Assembly (NCBI GenBank): GCA_964444885.1
Contig: CAYUIZ010000068.1
Coordinates: 1-16,656, forward strand
Length of the DNA stretch: 16,656 nt
Direction: 5' to 3'
Source: CAYRGQ01 sp964444885
Lineage (GTDB): Bacteria > Bacteroidota > Bacteroidia > Sphingobacteriales > Sphingobacteriaceae
The notes under the pieces are model-generated. The model was not told where the DNA came from, searched no databases, and saw only the letters and a list, made by a program, of their open reading frames with translations. The stretch's first letter is position 1. Every line of letters begins with the position of its first letter. Below are positions 8,243-14,501 of the stretch, in pieces. The position numbers were made by a program, and so were the translations under genes.

Positions 8243-8437
8243 ATGCAAGGTTTGAAACGTTTCGTATTGCACCCGTATTTCCCTTACGTTTATTTGTTTA
8301 CCATCGTCTTCTGCATCGTGGCCTTGCTAGCGTTACCCGCTAACGACCCCTTTGTACCTACTGCCATTGGGCTGGGTTTCGTCGTTTTTATCCTCCATCG
8401 ATACCGCAAGCGCTTGCTTGGTAAAAAGAAAGGGTGA
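8243..8437 (+). CDS. Small two-helix membrane protein of unknown function
   Basis: The 64-residue protein starts two bases after the gldH stop, which argues for a real translated gene. It has two predicted transmembrane segments, about residues 13-31 (YVYLFTIVFCIVALLALP) and 38-53 (VPTAIGLGFVVFILH). A strongly basic C-terminus follows (RYRKRLLGKKKG), so by the positive-inside rule the C-terminus should be cytoplasmic. Aromatic residues cluster at the start of the first helix (HPYFPYVY). I do not recognise a named family. Its position suggests an inner membrane protein expressed with gldH. A hairpin with T-runs overlaps its stop codon and probably ends the operon. Confidence 0.7.
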   Translation: MQGLKRFVLHPYFPYVYLFTIVFCIVALLALPANDPFVPTAIGLGFVVFILHRYRKRLLGKKKG

Positions 8438-8446
8438 CCCCTTTTT
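8429..8446. terminator. Hairpin terminator, possibly bidirectional, between the gldH operon and ilvE
   Basis: AAAGGG (8429-8434) pairs with CCCTTT (8439-8444) around a four-base loop. On the plus strand the stem runs straight into further T residues. On the minus strand CTTTTT follows the stem. It overlaps the TGA of the small membrane protein and lies about 55 bases beyond the ilvE stop, so it could serve both convergent transcripts. A competing GGGTG/CACCC pairing (8432-8436 with 8454-8458) is possible. Confidence 0.5.
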
Positions 8447-8500
8447 GAGTGGCCACCCGTTCCCCTGATAAACGTTAGCAAAAAAACGCCTACGCTATCC

Positions 8501-9568
8501 TTACACAATCAAATTCCACCCAAATTCGTCTTTGGTTTTTCCGTATCGCAGGTCGTTGAGGTAGTTCATGACTTTGGCTGCAAACTCGAACTGTTCAGTG
8601 GGTGGCAGCGTGTATAACTCGCCTTCGTGGCTGATCTCCGAAATGGCGGTGAGCGTGGCCGCAGTACCAGCCGCGAACGCTTCGGTGATCGTACGGTTGC
8701 GAATGCCTTCGAGCAGTTCCGCTACTGACACTTTGCGTTCCTCTACCCGGTACCCCCAGTGCTGGGCCAGTTCCATCACGGTCCGCCGTGTCACCCCGTG
8801 GAGGATAGTCTCGGAGGATGGACTGATGATCGTGTCGCCCTTCCTAAAAATCAGGTTGGCCGTACCGGCCTCCTCCACGTATTGGTGTTCTTTGGCGTCC
8901 GTCCAAATCAGCTGGTCGAAACCTTCGTCCTGTGCCAGTTTGGTGGGATGTAGCGAAAGGGCATAGTTGCCCGCATTTTTGGAAAAACCCACGCCCCCTT
9001 CGGCCGCGCGCGTGTAGCGGGTTTCCACTTTCAGCCGAATGGGCCTGTTGTAGTACGTGCCCACCGGGCTCGTGATAATCAGGAATTTGTAAGAAGCCGA
9101 AGGATGGACACCCAAGGCAGACTCCGTGGCGAACATGTATGGGCGTATGTACAGCGAGGCACCTTGGTTTGCCGGCACCCAGTCGCGGTCGATGTCAATC
9201 AGCTGCTTCATGCCGTCTAGGAATATTTGCTCGGTCACTGCCGGCATTTCCAACCGCGCGGCCGACCGGTTGAACCGCTCAAAATTCCTCTCCGGCCTGA
9301 ATATGCTCACCGTGCCATTCGCATGCTTATACGCTTTTATCCCCTCGAAAATGGCCTGCCCATAATGCAGCGACGACATCGCCGGGCTAATGGTCAGGTT
9401 GCCATACGGCACGATCTTGGCCGAATCCCAGGCGCCATTGTCATAGTCTGCCACCAGCATGTGGTCAGACAGTATCTTGCCAAACTTCAAATCATTGAAA
9501 TCAACTTCGGACAGACGCGAGTGCTGCGTCCGCTCTACCGTCATCGGTACTGCTTCTACTGCGTTCAT
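8501..9568 (-). CDS. ilvE: Branched-chain amino acid aminotransferase
   Basis: This cytoplasmic PLP enzyme of fold type IV transfers the amino group between glutamate and the 2-keto acids of Leu, Ile and Val, the last step of their synthesis. The product is 355 residues, normal for the longer BCAT class. Visible landmarks are LHYGQAIFEGIKAY, FRPERNFERFN, SLYIRPYMFAT, and GFSKNAGNYALSL with the PLP Schiff-base Lys197. EEAGTANLIF holds the Glu that binds the pyridine nitrogen, and GVTRRTVMELA follows. I chose the ATG at 9568 because it precedes the family N-terminus; another Met eight codons later is possible. The frame stays open for over 100 codons upstream, but that stretch is not protein-like. 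It stands alone: the next minus-strand gene upstream is over 500 bases away, and no clear Bacteroidota promoter is visible just upstream. Confidence 0.93.
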   Translation of the reverse strand: MNAVEAVPMTVERTQHSRLSEVDFNDLKFGKILSDHMLVADYDNGAWDSAKIVPYGNLTISPAMSSLHYGQAIFEGIKAYKHANGTVSIFRPERNFERFNRSAARLEMPAVTEQIFLDGMKQLIDIDRDWVPANQGASLYIRPYMFATESALGVHPSASYKFLIITSPVGTYYNRPIRLKVETRYTRAAEGGVGFSKNAGNYALSLHPTKLAQDEGFDQLIWTDAKEHQYVEEAGTANLIFRKGDTIISPSSETILHGVTRRTVMELAQHWGYRVEERKVSVAELLEGIRNRTITEAFAAGTAATLTAISEISHEGELYTLPPTEQFEFAAKVMNYLNDLRYGKTKDEFGWNLIV

Positions 9569-10081
9569 AACATTCGATACTAATTTGTGAGGCAATTTAG
9601 TCAAAAAAAAGGCCAATTTGCAGCCAGGCATTAATAATTTCAAAATCCGAGCTTTGGGTAATCGCGAAGGCCTCGTCCGCGAGGAGCCTACTTTACCCGA
9701 AAACAATTCGTTTAGTGCAAAGACGCTTACAGCGAATAGGTTATGTAACGAAATTCCCTGCGTAAATGAACTAACGGCTCTCGGGATATGGTCAAATCGT
9801 GCAAGAGTAATTCTTTTGCTGGCAATGCATGGGCAGCAAAACAACATCCGCCTTCCGGTTTGTGCACGAAGCATGACCGCACGGCACCGGTAGGCACAAC
9901 CCACAAACGCATAAACGACCGCATCTATGGGGCGAAGGCAGACGAGCGGGGGTACGAACGGACTCGAGTTGTCGATAACCTGTACGGGGCGGCTGGGGAT
10001 GCGGTCGTGAAATGAGCCGGCGACAGCGTTTGCGGCAAAACGCCGTGTACGATGCGCGGAAGATGCCCACCTTTCGTTTTG
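9569..10081. other. 513-base gap between eda and ilvE with no convincing gene
   Basis: Several open frames of 60 to 90 codons exist on both strands. None has a recognisable motif, signal peptide or family resemblance, and they overlap one another. The stretch should contain the ilvE promoter and leader, yet I found no good TTG-TAnnTTTG pair on the minus strand. It contains a strong hairpin element at 9656-9698 and a smaller stem (CGGC/GCCG) near 10033-10045. No tRNA fold or insertion-sequence ends were seen. An old gene remnant is possible but cannot be supported. Confidence 0.5.
9656..9698. other. Nested inverted repeat about 90 bases upstream of ilvE
   Basis: An outer stem GGGTAA (9656-9661) with TTACCC (9693-9698) encloses an inner stem CCTCG (9671-9675) with CGAGG (9680-9684) around a TCCG loop. 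Two further G-C pairs lie below the inner stem across a bulge. The element is symmetric enough to fold as RNA from either strand. No T-run follows on either side, so it is not a standard terminator. It may be a leader structure of ilvE or an operator. Confidence 0.35.
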
Positions 10082-10729
10082 TCAGCTACTTTCGCTAGCC
10101 CAGCGCATCACGGCGCTCGCCCGCTCCTCCAGCCAGCCCAGACCCTCGGCTCCCTCTGGCCTGTCAAACAGTTTGGACCCGAGGCCCACGGCACTAACCC
10201 CTGCGGCAAACCATTGCGCGATATTGCTTGCTTCGGCACTTACACCACCCGTTGGCATAAAATGCATGGCGGGAAACAGTGGCTTCACCGCTTTCACGAA
10301 TCCTGGCCCAAGCGTGTCTCCTGGGAATATCTTTACCAAGGGGGCACCCAAATCTTCCGCAAGGCTTATTTCGGTGGGTGTCATCGCGCCCGGAACCCAA
10401 AGAATCCCGTTCGCAAGGGTCTCCTGTGCAATCTCGGGCTTAACCACGGGGCTAACGATAAAATCGGCACCGAGGCCGATATAACGCTGCGCGGTCAATG
10501 CATCCTTCACCGTCCCGATTCCCAGCAATAATCCAGGCATATGCTGTTGCCGATGCGCCAGCAACGCCTGAAAATTCGCAGGTGCGTTCGCGCCGCGATG
10601 CACAAACTCAAACACCCGCACGCCCCCCTTGTAACAGGCCTCCGCTACCGCAAGGCAGGTTGCGGGGTCGTCATGATAATAAACGGGCAGTACTGGGTAC
10701 GACAGAATGTGTTGCAGTGCTTTTTCCAT
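10082..10729 (-). CDS. eda: 2-keto-3-deoxy-6-phosphogluconate (KDPG) aldolase / 4-hydroxy-2-oxoglutarate aldolase
   Basis: This class I aldolase cleaves KDPG to pyruvate and glyceraldehyde-3-phosphate. The 215-residue length matches the family. Catalytic residues are in place: Glu41 in VFEFVHRG, Arg45, and Schiff-base Lys133 in APLVKIFPGD, the same number as in the E. coli enzyme. GIGTVKDA, GADFIVSP and MPTGGVS form the substrate and phosphate sites of the TIM barrel. I chose the ATG at 10729 because it directly precedes the family-typical MEKALQHIL; the open frame upstream overlaps kdgK and is not homologous. It lies 67 bases downstream of kdgK on the same strand, which supplies its substrate. 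The pair probably forms one transcript for 2-keto-3-deoxygluconate use. Confidence 0.92.
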   Translation of the reverse strand: MEKALQHILSYPVLPVYYHDDPATCLAVAEACYKGGVRVFEFVHRGANAPANFQALLAHRQQHMPGLLLGIGTVKDALTAQRYIGLGADFIVSPVVKPEIAQETLANGILWVPGAMTPTEISLAEDLGAPLVKIFPGDTLGPGFVKAVKPLFPAMHFMPTGGVSAEASNIAQWFAAGVSAVGLGSKLFDRPEGAEGLGWLEERASAVMRWASESS

Positions 10730-10796
10730 CTTTATGTCTTTTTCTTCCGTGTCGCAGGCGCGAACCCCCTGATTCGTGCCTATATAACTCGTCCTT

Positions 10797-11783
10797 TTAA
10801 AGCCCTCCATTCCCAAAATCTCCCTTTGCAAAGAGCTTCTGGAAACCGGCATGCGTAGCTATTTCCACAACCTGTTCCGGTTCTTTCCCTTCGGTCAACG
10901 CATAGATCAGCCCAGCCATAAACGCATCCCCGCTACCGATGCGGTCCAGCACGGCATCCGTTTCGTAGCTACTGGACAAGTAGTCGCCGTCGCGGGTGTG
11001 ATAGCTCCCGTAAAATAAATTATGCGTGGGCCGGTCCATAAACCGAAACGTGTTTGCCACATGCTTGCATCGCGGGAAAGCACGCCATATCGCATTGGCC
11101 GTCCTGCGAGCCTGTTCGAAATATTCCTCGGCCGGCGTATCACGCGCAAGCGCATCGCTGACGGGCGTGCCAAGCATCTTGTTCGCCGCCCATATATTGC
11201 CCATCACCACATCGCAATAACTCACCAGTTCGGGCATTACCTCGATAGGTGCCTTACCGTAGTCCCATAGTTTATTGCGGTAGTTGAGATCAACTGAGAT
11301 GGTCAGCCCCTTGCGGGAGGCCGCTTTAAGCAACGCTAAGCATGTGCTGGCAAGATCGGGATTCAGCGCGGGCGTCAATGCGCTCCAGTGCACCCAAGTA
11401 TGCCCCTCCAGCAACGTGTCCCAGTCGACCAGATCCGGCGTCCATGCCGCAAAGGATGAATATTTGCGGTCGTAGATGACCTCGCCTTTCGTCAGCCCAT
11501 CGGCCGACAGGAGAAAATACAATCCCACCCGGTCTCCGCCTATAAGGCACTGCCCCGTATCAACACCAAGCCTGCGAAGGGTGTCCAATGCGCGGTGAGC
11601 CAGCTCGTGATCCGGTAGGCGGGTGACGTAACTGCACGGCACGCCCCACTGCCCCAGGGAGGCCAGCACATTGGCTTCGGAGCCCCCGGGATATACGGTG
11701 ACGCTGTCCTCGGTGCCCAAAAAGCTGCTGGTAGAAGTTTGAAGACGAAGCAATAGTTCGCCAAAAGTAAATATTTTGTGCAT
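10797..11783 (-). CDS. kdgK: 2-dehydro-3-deoxygluconokinase-like PfkB-family sugar kinase
   Basis: A 328-residue PfkB/ribokinase-fold kinase, expected to phosphorylate 2-keto-3-deoxygluconate to KDPG. The N-terminal FGELLLRL and the YPGGSEANVLASLGQWG segment form the sugar site. SVDLNYRNKLW, near the middle, is characteristic of KdgK-type members. VLDRIGSGDAFMAGL carries the anion hole and catalytic base Asp286. Substrate specificity rests mainly on the adjacent KDPG aldolase, which consumes the product; another keto-sugar acid is possible. The ATG at 11783 gives the natural N-terminus. A TATATTCG sequence about 20 to 30 bases upstream on the minus strand resembles a -7 box with one mismatch, but no clear -33 element was found. 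The gap to the upstream metB-like gene is 114 bases, so independent transcription is plausible. Confidence 0.87.
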   Translation of the reverse strand: MHKIFTFGELLLRLQTSTSSFLGTEDSVTVYPGGSEANVLASLGQWGVPCSYVTRLPDHELAHRALDTLRRLGVDTGQCLIGGDRVGLYFLLSADGLTKGEVIYDRKYSSFAAWTPDLVDWDTLLEGHTWVHWSALTPALNPDLASTCLALLKAASRKGLTISVDLNYRNKLWDYGKAPIEVMPELVSYCDVVMGNIWAANKMLGTPVSDALARDTPAEEYFEQARRTANAIWRAFPRCKHVANTFRFMDRPTHNLFYGSYHTRDGDYLSSSYETDAVLDRIGSGDAFMAGLIYALTEGKEPEQVVEIATHAGFQKLFAKGDFGNGGL

Positions 11784-11897
11784 GCACCTGTTTATGAAAA
11801 GCGAATATAACGCATGCTCCCCGAATTCGAAAACACGAACCGCGCGAACGCACTCGGAAACATCGGTACCCGAATGACGCCCTGCACCGCAACCACC

Positions 11898-13094
11898 TTA
11901 TGCTCCCGAAGGAATAAAGTCGAAAGCTTGCTGGAAATCGCCAATCAAGTCGTCGATATGTTCGATGCCGACGGATATGCGCAGCATGCCGTCGTTGATG
12001 CCTGCTTTTAGCTTTTGCTCGGGCGAATGGTGAAGGCCCCACATACTTGCAGGATGCACAATCAGCGACTCGACGCCCCCAAGACTAGCCGCATTGCCGA
12101 AAACGCGCAAGTTGCCCATGACGGCTTGGGCATTACGGAACTGCCCAGCTTCATCCTGACCCGCCACTTCGATGCAAAGCATACCCGTGTACCCGCTCAT
12201 CTGCTTTTTGGCAAGCTCGTGCTGGGGGTGAGAAGGAAGGCCGCAATAAATGACTTTCTTTATCTGCGGTTGCTCTTCCAGCCACTGTGCCAAACGAAGG
12301 GCATTCGCGTTGATTTGCTTTACCCGCATGGAAAGCGTACGGATGCCGCGTAGGAGCAACCATGCATCGAAGGGCGCTAGGGCTCCGCCCAGCGACAGCA
12401 ATCGCTTCCAGGCTTTGTTTACCTGTTCTTTGCTCCCGCAGATGGCGCCAGCCGTCAAGTCGCTGTGCCCGCCTAAATATTTCGTTGCGCTGTGCACAAT
12501 AATATCTATTCCAAAATCGCCAGGCCGTAGGTTAATCGGCGATGCAAAGGTGTTGTCGCAGATGGTGGTGATGCCTTTACGCCGTGCCCACTCGCCCACA
12601 AAAGCCAAGTCGGTAATGGCCAAATTGGGATTAGAGGGTGTTTCCAAGTACACGAGCGTGGTATTCTCCTGCGCCAGCGCTTCAAAGGAAGCGTTGTCCG
12701 TTTGATCGGCGTAAGAAACTGTGATGCCATACGTTGGGAGGAATTCTTTTAGAAAAATACCAGCCGCTGAATAGTGGGATTGCTGCGCAATGACGTGGTC
12801 GCCCGCTTTGACCACCGCGAGAATGGCCGTGGATATCGCCGCCATGCCCGTCGCGGTCAGCAAAGCTGCTTCCGTGCCCTCAAGCCCTGCAATAATCTCC
12901 GCCACTTGGTTGCTAACCGGATTGCCATGACGGTGGTAAAAATAGGGGTGCCGCGGTTGCGTCGCGGCTTGGATGTATTCATCCAAATCGTTTGAAGCGA
13001 AATACGTAGCAGTTTGGTATATCGGCGGCACAACGGCGTGGGTTTCGTTCAGCGCGTCTCCGCCGTGGATCAGATCGGTTTCGAGGTGTGGCAT
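11898..13094 (-). CDS. Cys/Met metabolism PLP-dependent enzyme (cystathionine gamma-synthase / gamma-lyase family)
   Basis: The 398-residue protein belongs to the trans-sulfuration family of fold type I PLP enzymes. Landmarks are PPIYQTATY, YHRHGNPVSNQ (Tyr and Arg contacting PLP phosphate across the dimer), TATGMAAIS, VYLETPSNP, DNTFASP, and HSATKYLGGHSD with Schiff-base Lys205. The C-terminal LRISVGIEHIDDL holds the substrate carboxylate-binding Arg. These residues are shared by cystathionine gamma-synthase, cystathionine gamma-lyase, methionine gamma-lyase and O-acetylhomoserine sulfhydrylase. I cannot assign the reaction by eye, so no symbol is given. The ATG at 13094 is the family start. 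It diverges from ndk across 381 bases that contain hairpins which may act as a leader. The downstream kdgK is probably not functionally linked. Confidence 0.88.
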   Translation of the reverse strand: MPHLETDLIHGGDALNETHAVVPPIYQTATYFASNDLDEYIQAATQPRHPYFYHRHGNPVSNQVAEIIAGLEGTEAALLTATGMAAISTAILAVVKAGDHVIAQQSHYSAAGIFLKEFLPTYGITVSYADQTDNASFEALAQENTTLVYLETPSNPNLAITDLAFVGEWARRKGITTICDNTFASPINLRPGDFGIDIIVHSATKYLGGHSDLTAGAICGSKEQVNKAWKRLLSLGGALAPFDAWLLLRGIRTLSMRVKQINANALRLAQWLEEQPQIKKVIYCGLPSHPQHELAKKQMSGYTGMLCIEVAGQDEAGQFRNAQAVMGNLRVFGNAASLGGVESLIVHPASMWGLHHSPEQKLKAGINDGMLRISVGIEHIDDLIGDFQQAFDFIPSGA

Positions 13095-13424
13095 AGTGAT
13101 TCGTAGTAGTTTAGTGCGAAGTTAAGGATATCCGGCCACAAACCGGCCGTTACGGGCTTGCACTTTTTTGCTTTTTTTGCACTGTCCGAAGTTACCGCGC
13201 TACGCAGGTCCGCCCTGCATTGATTCCGCATCGCAGGGGAATTGCCTTTAACGATACAATCGGATTTTGACGGATTTTGTTAGCTATGCAACAAAGACAC
13301 ACCCTAAAATATTCGTGGCCGTCACCACCTTTACGCTGGCCGTTGGCCCAGCGCTACGATGATGACGCTACTTCGGGATTAGAGACGCTTTGAGATATTC
13401 GCGTAAGTTCAACATCGCTGTTTA
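13095..13424. promoter_or_regulatory. Divergent intergenic region with two alternative hairpins and a third strong stem
   Basis: No gene is visible. On the plus strand, GCAGG (13204-13208) can pair with CCTGC (13214-13218). That second arm can instead pair with GCAGG(G) at 13233-13238, so the two stems exclude each other. A separate stem CGCTGGCC (13334-13341) with GGCCCAGCG (13345-13353, one bulged C) has a three-base loop. A weaker CGGCC/GGCCG stem lies near 13135-13151. All lie within 260 bases of the metB-like start, so a leader of that gene is possible. I could not match the region to a known SAM or cobalamin riboswitch consensus. Confidence 0.35.
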
Positions 13425-13455
13425 TTGCTAATTGCGTATTATTTAACTACTTTTG
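13425..13455 (+). promoter_or_regulatory. Bacteroidota-type promoter of ndk
   Basis: TTG at 13425-13427 and a perfect TAnnTTTG box, TACTTTTG at 13448-13455, are exactly 20 bases apart, within the usual 19-21 spacing. The box ends 20 bases before the ndk ATG at 13476, giving a short leader. The region is AT-rich compared with its flanks. This is the best promoter match in the window. Confidence 0.65.
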
Positions 13456-13475
13456 CAGAAATTTTCAGCAGACAA

Positions 13476-13895
13476 ATGGCTACAAACAGAACATTTACAA
13501 TGATTAAGCCCGATGCGGTGGGCAATGGCCACACCGGGGCTATTTTAAACGATATTATCGCAGGAGGTTTTAAGATCGTCGCGATGAAGTACATTCGCTT
13601 GACGAACGAAACGGCGGGTGGATTTTACGCCGTGCACAGCGAGCGTCCTTTCTACAACGATTTGGTCGAGTTTATGACATCCGGACCCATCGTGGCAGCG
13701 ATCCTCGAGAAGGAGAACGCTGTGGAAGATTTCCGTACACTCATCGGTGCTACTGACCCAGCCAAAGCCGCCCCTGGCACCATCCGCAACAAATATGCGA
13801 AGTCCATCGATGCCAACGCCGTACATGGTTCGGACTCAGACGAAAATGCTGCGATCGAAGGAAACTTCTTTTTCTCGCAGTTCGAGCGGTTTTAA
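13476..13895 (+). CDS. ndk: Nucleoside diphosphate kinase
   Basis: Ndk transfers the gamma phosphate from ATP to NDPs and dNDPs through a phosphohistidine, balancing nucleotide pools. The 139-residue length is standard. The N-terminus RTFTMIKPDAV carries the conserved KPDAV lysine; HSERPFYNDLVEFM and FRTLIGATDP follow. The active-site motif NAVHGSDS contains His117. The ATG at 13476 follows the promoter and gives the family N-terminus; extension back to the TTG at 13425 would run through the promoter. It is transcribed alone: the divergent neighbour is the metB-like gene, and a hairpin terminator follows about 25 bases after its stop. Confidence 0.97.
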   Translation: MATNRTFTMIKPDAVGNGHTGAILNDIIAGGFKIVAMKYIRLTNETAGGFYAVHSERPFYNDLVEFMTSGPIVAAILEKENAVEDFRTLIGATDPAKAAPGTIRNKYAKSIDANAVHGSDSDENAAIEGNFFFSQFERF

Positions 13896-13918
13896 GCAAA
13901 GAAACGTATAATTTCAAT

Positions 13919-13957
13919 GGGCGGCACCCGAGGTTCTTGAACCTTGCGGAACCGCCC
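13919..13957 (+). terminator. Hairpin terminator after ndk
   Basis: The outer stem GGGCGG (13919-13924) pairs with CCGCCC (13952-13957). An inner stem AGGTT/AACCT lies inside with a CTTG loop. TTGTTTGT follows the outer stem on the plus strand. It sits 24 bases after the ndk stop and just beyond the end of the convergent GH20 relic, so it may also stop transcription from that side. Confidence 0.6.
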
Positions 13958-13977
13958 TTGTTTGTATTCATGTCGCG

Positions 13978-14500
13978 TTACCTGCCTGTCTCCGCTGGCG
14001 CGAAGGTAAACTATCCATTTGACGGGATTTTGCCGGTCTTTCCCCCTAAATGTGCCGACTGGCAGCTTGACCCGCACCTTATTCCATCCTTTTTTCCTAT
14101 TGATCAGCGTCGGTTCCCGAAACGAGTAACCTTCGTCTGTCATCGGTTCTTCCAGCATTCCGCGACGTCCCGCATTTGCCTAATCCGGTGGCGCCACTTC
14201 TTCTCCATTGACCAACAATTGGCTTCAGCGGTCGTCCCATGTGCCTGATTGTGGTGCATCTGACGCGTAGGAACGGGAAAAGTTGTCAAATCCTAATCCA
14301 AAACGGCTTAGCTTCTGTCTCATCCGCTCAGTAGCGAATAGCCTTCTTCCGAAAGGGATTGGAATTCGCCGGGCAAGCGTTCCGCCAGGCCAAATGCCGT
14401 GGTTGCGGGATGAGCGCGGGCTTATCGGCGTGTACGTTCACCGTCGCGCTACACATGTCCCAGCACGACCCCCTGCAAACATGGAGACGATCCGCGTCAT
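13978..14500 (-). pseudogene. Decayed GH20 beta-N-acetylhexosaminidase relic (N- and C-terminal pieces only)
   Basis: Minus-strand reading starts at an ATG (14500) one base after the sialidase stop. Fragments in several frames join into one protein. A signal-peptide start (TRIVSMFAG, then VVLG) is followed after small frameshifts by CSATVNVHADKPALIPQPRHLAWR and, in another frame, GEFQSLSEEGYSLL. ALIPQP is the opening typical of secreted GH20 enzymes. After a junction near 14300-14320 the C-terminal domain appears: FDNFSRSYASDAP, LLVNGEEVAPP, MTDEGYSFREPTLI, WNKVRVKLPVG, FRGKDRQNPVKW. Two in-frame stops cut this part (TGA 14225-14227, TAG 14180-14182). Near 14011-14016 one extra base breaks VKW; in the next frame FTFAPAETGR ends at TAA 13978-13980. 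The whole catalytic barrel is missing. Full-length members exceed 500 codons, so well over a kilobase was deleted. Family recognition is from memory of the C-terminal motif pattern. Confidence 0.78.
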
Positions 14501-14501
14501 C

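Noticed and set aside
9656..9698. Rho-independent terminator
   Set aside because: The stem is good, but no T-run follows it on either strand.
9569..9904. A 112-residue N-terminal extension of ilvE
   Set aside because: The stretch is not protein-like, lies before the standard BCAT start, and overlaps the hairpin element; normal family length starts at 9568.
9788..10015. A 75-codon plus-strand frame in the eda-ilvE gap
   Set aside because: No motif, no start signal or operon partner, and overlapping frames of similar length on the other strand.
13201..13275. Cobalamin or SAM riboswitch upstream of the metB-like gene
   Set aside because: A GGACCTGC string loosely resembles a B12 box, but the order of the other conserved elements is wrong, and no SAM-I or SAM-II core could be traced.
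13892..14158. An intact 88-residue minus-strand gene
   Set aside because: Its sequence matches the C-terminal part of GH20 enzymes, and stops and frameshifts on both sides show it is a fragment of a relic, not an independent gene.
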